From assembly GCA_003641345.1 (NCBI GenBank), contig QNAD01000043.1, positions 1 to 9,913 on the forward strand: a stretch of 9,913 bases of DNA. Reading direction: 5' to 3'. Both the position numbers and the translations under genes were made by a program. The notes under the pieces are model-generated. The model had not been told where the DNA came from, ran no database searches, and saw only the letters and a list, made by a program, of their open reading frames with translations. Below, piece after piece: positions 6,534 through 9,913 of the stretch. How positions within the stretch are numbered: the stretch's first letter is position 1; each line of letters opens with the position of its first letter. The DNA is from Candidatus Zixiibacteriota bacterium (GTDB taxonomy: Bacteria; Zixibacteria; MSB-5A5; GN15; FEB-12).

Positions 6534-8834
6534 TTAGGCAGTTGTTTTAGATTCAGATTGTTCTTCTAAAACTTCATGCTTGCAAACAGGACATTTGAGA
6601 AAATCACCTTTTGCTTTTGTTGTCTTTGCAATCATAAAAGGATTTTTACATGATGGACAAGGTTTATTAACCGGCATACCCCACGAGGCATAATCACATT
6701 TTGGATATTTATTACATCCATAAAAAAGCCGGCCTGTTTTTGTCTTTCGCTCTACCAACTCACCATCACAACCTTCTTTGGGACATTTCACATCAAGAGT
6801 AATAGCCTGTGTGTTTTTACATTCCGGATAAGCAGAGCATGCCATAAACCGTCCGAAACGTCCGGTTTTAATAATCATCGGCGAACCGCACTTTTCACAT
6901 TTTTTATCAGTTTTATTATTCTCTTCTTCTCCTGGCAGAGGCTTTGCATTTTTGCATTTGGGATAATCCGAACATGAGAGGAATCGTCCATTCCTCCCCC
7001 ATTTAATCACCATTTGAGAGCCACATTTGTCGCATTTAATATCAGTTTTTTCAATCATCGATTCTTTAATTTTTTTAACCTGACTTTTTAAAGAATCAAG
7101 GGTATTTATAAATGGCTGGTAGAAATCTTTCATGATTTTCACCCAACTATCTTCGCCAATCTCAATTGAATCCAATTCTCTTTCCATATTGGAAGTGAAC
7201 TCAACATTAAACAGATTTGGGAAACTTTGAACTAATATTTTTTTAACCACTTTTCCAAGCTCTGTCGGATGAAGTTTTCTCTCTATAAGTTCCACATATT
7301 TCCGGTCTTTGATAGTTGAAACAATTGTTGCGTATGTTGAAGGTCTTCCTATTCCATCAGCTTCAAGTTGTTTAATTAACATTGCTTCTGAAAAACGTGC
7401 TGGAGGTTTTGTGAATGATTGAATTGGTTTAAGTTTATCCAGTTTTAGTTTATCACCTACTTTAATCGGAGGAAGGTTATCAATTGATATTTCTCCATTA
7501 CCATTACTTTTACCATTCTCGTCAGGTTCTTTGGCGATATTGTAAACTTTCAAGAAACCTTCAAATTTTATTTTTCTGGCATTAACTCTGAATAAATATT
7601 TATCAGCTGATATATCAATTGTTTCGACATCATAAACAGCCGGTTTCATCTGAGAAGCTACAAAACGATTCCAAATCAAAGTGTATAGTTTGTGTTGTTG
7701 TGGGGATAAATTCTTCTTAACTCTATCCGGCGTATAATGCATATTAGTAGGCCTGATGGCTTCGTGAGCATCTTGAGAGGATTTCTTCTTACTATAAATA
7801 TTAGATTTTTCCGGAAGGTATTCTTTGCCATATTCTTCAGTTATATGTTTCCTTGCTGATTTAAGTGCTTCACTTGAAATACGCGTAGAATCTGTACGCA
7901 TATAAGTAATTAAACCAACAGAACCATCTTTGCCAAACTCAATCCCTTCATATAATTTCTGAGCCAAAACCATTGTTCTTTTTGGAGCCATACCAAAAAC
8001 TTTGGCGGACTCTTGTTGGAGGGTCGAAGTTATAAATGGGGCATTAGGTCTTCTGGTTGAAGTAGTGTTTTTAATATTTGATACTATAAAATCAGCTTTT
8101 TCAATTTCTTTTATATATGAATTTATCTCTTTTTCAGAAGAAATAGTAATTTTATTAGCACCTTTTTCGGTAGCATTAACTACTGATTTTTTATCAATTT
8201 TAAAAAGCTTAGCAGTAACAATCTGTTTTTTGCCAGCATCAAGGTCTGCGAATAATTGCCAGTACTCTTCTGGATTAAATTTCTCAATAGCTTCTTCCCG
8301 TTCACATACTAATCTTAAAGCAACAGATTGAACCCTTCCTGCAGATAAATTTCTTGCGATAGTTTGCCACAGAAATGGTGAAACTTTATAACCTACTATT
8401 CTGTCTAGTGCCCTACGGGCTTGCTGGGCATTAACCAGATTAATATTAATTTCGGTCGGAGATTCTATAGCTTTTAAAACAGCAGATTTAGTTATTTCAT
8501 TAAAAGAGACTCTAACAAATTTAGCTTTTGTATTTTTTTTGAGAGTTTTTTCAACATGCCAGGCAATCGCTTCCCCTTCCCTATCCGGATCAGGCGCCAA
8601 ATAGATAGTTTCAACTTTTTTCGCCGCTTTTTTTAAAGCAGTAATAACTTTCTCTTTACCTTTTATAGTTTCATACTGAATTTCAAAATCATTATCAGGG
8701 TCAACTCCAATTTTTGATTTAGGCAAATCAATTATATGTCCTACGGTTGCCATAATATCAAAATCAGCCCCCAGAAAGCGGGCGAGAGTTTTTGTCTTTG
8801 CGGGTGACTCAACTATAAGCAGGTTTTTTGCCAT
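6534..8834 (-). CDS. topA: DNA topoisomerase I (type IA)
   Basis: Relaxes negative supercoils by nicking one strand through a 5'-phosphotyrosine link, in the cytoplasm. The 766-residue protein starts with a Toprim domain: E9 in V-E-S-P-A-K-T and the acidic triad D82, D84, E86 in PDPDREGE. The catalytic tyrosine is Y311 in I-T-Y-M-R-T-D-S-T. Other conserved segments are SAGRVQS (164-170), HEAIRPT (357-363) and GIGRPSTYA (494-502). The C-terminus has four C4 zinc-ribbon repeats with Cys pairs at 601/604-621/627, 646/649-666/672, 684/689-707/713 and 726/729-748/751; none has lost a ligand. GAGGA stands 5 nt before the ATG, fixing the start. It follows rpoZ by 45 nt without an obvious promoter or terminator, so is probably the last gene of that operon. 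Confidence 0.98.
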   Translation of the reverse strand: MAKNLLIVESPAKTKTLARFLGADFDIMATVGHIIDLPKSKIGVDPDNDFEIQYETIKGKEKVITALKKAAKKVETIYLAPDPDREGEAIAWHVEKTLKKNTKAKFVRVSFNEITKSAVLKAIESPTEININLVNAQQARRALDRIVGYKVSPFLWQTIARNLSAGRVQSVALRLVCEREEAIEKFNPEEYWQLFADLDAGKKQIVTAKLFKIDKKSVVNATEKGANKITISSEKEINSYIKEIEKADFIVSNIKNTTSTRRPNAPFITSTLQQESAKVFGMAPKRTMVLAQKLYEGIEFGKDGSVGLITYMRTDSTRISSEALKSARKHITEEYGKEYLPEKSNIYSKKKSSQDAHEAIRPTNMHYTPDRVKKNLSPQQHKLYTLIWNRFVASQMKPAVYDVETIDISADKYLFRVNARKIKFEGFLKVYNIAKEPDENGKSNGNGEISIDNLPPIKVGDKLKLDKLKPIQSFTKPPARFSEAMLIKQLEADGIGRPSTYATIVSTIKDRKYVELIERKLHPTELGKVVKKILVQSFPNLFNVEFTSNMERELDSIEIGEDSWVKIMKDFYQPFINTLDSLKSQVKKIKESMIEKTDIKCDKCGSQMVIKWGRNGRFLSCSDYPKCKNAKPLPGEEENNKTDKKCEKCGSPMIIKTGRFGRFMACSAYPECKNTQAITLDVKCPKEGCDGELVERKTKTGRLFYGCNKYPKCDYASWGMPVNKPCPSCKNPFMIAKTTKAKGDFLKCPVCKHEVLEEQSESKTTA

Positions 8835-8879
8835 TGCTGTCCTCTTTTTAATAACCAGAATTTATTTATATATCGTAAT

Positions 8880-9095
8880 TTATTTTTTAAACTTAATCTT
8901 ATTTTCCATAAGATCCTTTAATGCAACCATAGTAATCTTCCGGGCATCAAATTCTAAAGAAGGATCTTCTTCGAGTCGTTCTAATTTGGCAATCCGCTCA
9001 GAGTTCAAATAACGAGCGTGTTGTGATGCAATAATGATTGCTTCATAACGATTTAGACCAAGTTTTTTCAGTTCTTCCGGTGATACAACTTTCAT
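8880..9095 (-). CDS. rpoZ: RNA polymerase omega subunit
   Basis: A 71-residue small subunit that helps the beta' chain fold and assemble into RNA polymerase. The signature N-R-Y-E-A-I-I-I-A-S (15-24) followed by H-A-R (26-28) matches the conserved omega core, and A-R-K-I-T-M-V-A-L-K-D-L (51-62) fits the family's C-terminal helix. A strong AGGAGG (9101-9106) sits 5 nt before the ATG. The gmk-rpoZ pairing is conserved in very many bacteria and supports the call despite the short length. It lies 23 nt after gmk and 45 nt before topA. Confidence 0.92.
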   Translation of the reverse strand: MKVVSPEELKKLGLNRYEAIIIASQHARYLNSERIAKLERLEEDPSLEFDARKITMVALKDLMENKIKFKK

Positions 9096-9118
9096 ATAAA
9101 CCTCCTAAATTTATTCAT

Positions 9119-9742
9119 TTAACCGATAATCTTCTTAATTTGTTCCTTGCCAATCAATTCTGACCGACATTCATGACAGTTTATTATACTCAATACTTGC
9201 TCAACCGCCGATTTAAGTTCATCATTAATAACCGTATATTCAAATTTGTTAAACAGTTTCATCTCTTTTTTTGCATTTTCAAATCTGACCTTCAATTGTT
9301 CTTTGGTTTCTGTCCCGCGTGTAGTAAGCCTTTGCCTTAGAGCTTCTTTCGAAGGAGGAAGAATAAAAACAGTAATTGATTCCGGATATTCTTTTTTAAT
9401 TTTCAAAGCACCCTGTACATCAATGTCCAAAAGAAGTACCCCACCTTTTTTGAGGGTATCTGTAATATTCTTTCTCGGTGTACCATAGTGATATAAATGA
9501 ACCTTAAAGTGCTCTGCAAAATAATTTTTTTTTATTAAATGGTTAAACTTTTCATCATTAACAAAGAAATATTCTCGCCCGTTTTGTTCACCAATTCTTT
9601 TTTTTCGGGTCGTACAGGAAATTGAAAAACTCCATCCGTCTTTTTTTCTTTTGGTGGACAACAGCTTGCGACAGATAGAAGTTTTTCCTCCGCCTGACGG
9701 AGAAGATATAATTAAAATTTTACCAGAGTTCTTTTTCTTCAT
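9119..9742 (-). CDS. gmk: Guanylate kinase
   Basis: Phosphorylates GMP to GDP with ATP, a step needed for GTP and dGTP supply, in the cytoplasm. The 207-residue length is normal. The P-loop is S-S-P-S-G-G-G-K-T-S (13-22), with Ser where Gly usually precedes the Pro. The GMP-binding region shows S-C-T-T-R and R-E-Y-F-F-V, then Y-G-T-P-R. The strand L-L-L-D-I-D-V-Q-G-A and the lid segment R-G-T-E-T follow. The usual V-H-G-N-x-Y-G-T segment reads V-H-L-Y-H-Y-G-T here, a small deviation. No Shine-Dalgarno site precedes the ATG; the yicC stop codon lies 9 nt upstream, so translation is probably coupled to yicC. Confidence 0.96.
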   Translation of the reverse strand: MKKKNSGKILIISSPSGGGKTSICRKLLSTKRKKDGWSFSISCTTRKKRIGEQNGREYFFVNDEKFNHLIKKNYFAEHFKVHLYHYGTPRKNITDTLKKGGVLLLDIDVQGALKIKKEYPESITVFILPPSKEALRQRLTTRGTETKEQLKVRFENAKKEMKLFNKFEYTVINDELKSAVEQVLSIINCHECRSELIGKEQIKKIIG

Positions 9743-9751
9743 AAGAATAAG

Positions 9752-9913
9752 TTATTCAACGTTTTGAACCAATTCCCTTATTTTTTCAATTTCATGCTTC
9801 ATATTAATGACAATTGAAGATATTTTGCTCTCATAAGACTTTGAAGCAATTGTATTTGTTTCCCTATTCATTTCCTGAAGAATAAAATTAAGCTGTTTTC
9901 CTATTGGCTTTGA
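9752..9913 (-). CDS. yicC: YicC/YloC-family endoribonuclease, C-terminal part only
   Basis: Only the last 53 codons and the TAA stop are in the window; the gene runs off the right edge. The visible part begins S-K-P-I-G-K-Q-L-N-F and continues I-L-Q-E-M-N-R-E-T-N-T-I-A-S-K-S, the hallmark of the YicC C-terminal domain (DUF1732), followed by a helix with E-I-E-K-I-R-E-L-V-Q-N-V-E at the end. E. coli YicC has been described as an endoribonuclease affecting RNA turnover, and yicC next to gmk is a common arrangement. The stop lies 9 nt before gmk, so the two are almost certainly co-transcribed. The promoter of this unit must lie outside the window. Confidence 0.92.
   Translation of the reverse strand, partial: SKPIGKQLNFILQEMNRETNTIASKSYESKISSIVINMKHEIEKIRELVQNVE

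Overview
The window is a compact, AT-rich stretch of bacterial chromosome (roughly 35% G+C by eye) carrying mostly housekeeping genes. The outer-membrane beta-barrel protein with a signal peptide indicates a Gram-negative cell. Strong Shine-Dalgarno sites and sigma70-type promoters (TTGNNN/TATNAT) argue against Bacteroidota proper. Low G+C, a xerC-hslV-hslU block and an alginate-export-like porin would fit a member of the wider FCB group such as a Cloacimonadota-like lineage. That placement is inference and is not certain. The standard genetic code is used.

Layout from left to right. Positions 1-374 hold no convincing gene, but include an unusual G+C-rich, hairpin-rich block (about 104-307). 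argF (ornithine carbamoyltransferase, minus strand) ends next to it. argF is transcribed divergently from an outer-membrane porin gene, with a recognisable sigma70-type promoter for each in the 238-bp gap. The porin gene ends in a textbook terminator. It is followed by a LiaF-like membrane protein gene on the plus strand, which converges tail-to-tail with hslU, only 4 bp apart.

From 3647 to the right end everything is on the minus strand and, read in transcription order, forms two units. The first is yicC (only its 3' end is in the window)-gmk-rpoZ-topA, closed by an intrinsic terminator at 6465-6516. It combines RNA turnover, GMP-to-GDP phosphorylation, the RNA polymerase omega subunit and DNA topoisomerase I. 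The second is xerC-hslV-hslU, a tyrosine recombinase followed by the two-component HslVU protease. It is probably started by a near-consensus promoter embedded in the preceding terminator and is tightly coupled, with an 8-nt gap and then a TAA|ATG junction.

I see no CRISPR array, tRNA, rRNA, insertion sequence, toxin-antitoxin pair or defence system, and no evidence of a new multi-gene system. The observations most worth a second look are the predicted leaderless xerC transcript with its interlocked terminator/promoter, the structured G+C-rich block at the left edge, and the LiaF-like protein with five G-D strand repeats and no LiaRS partner.
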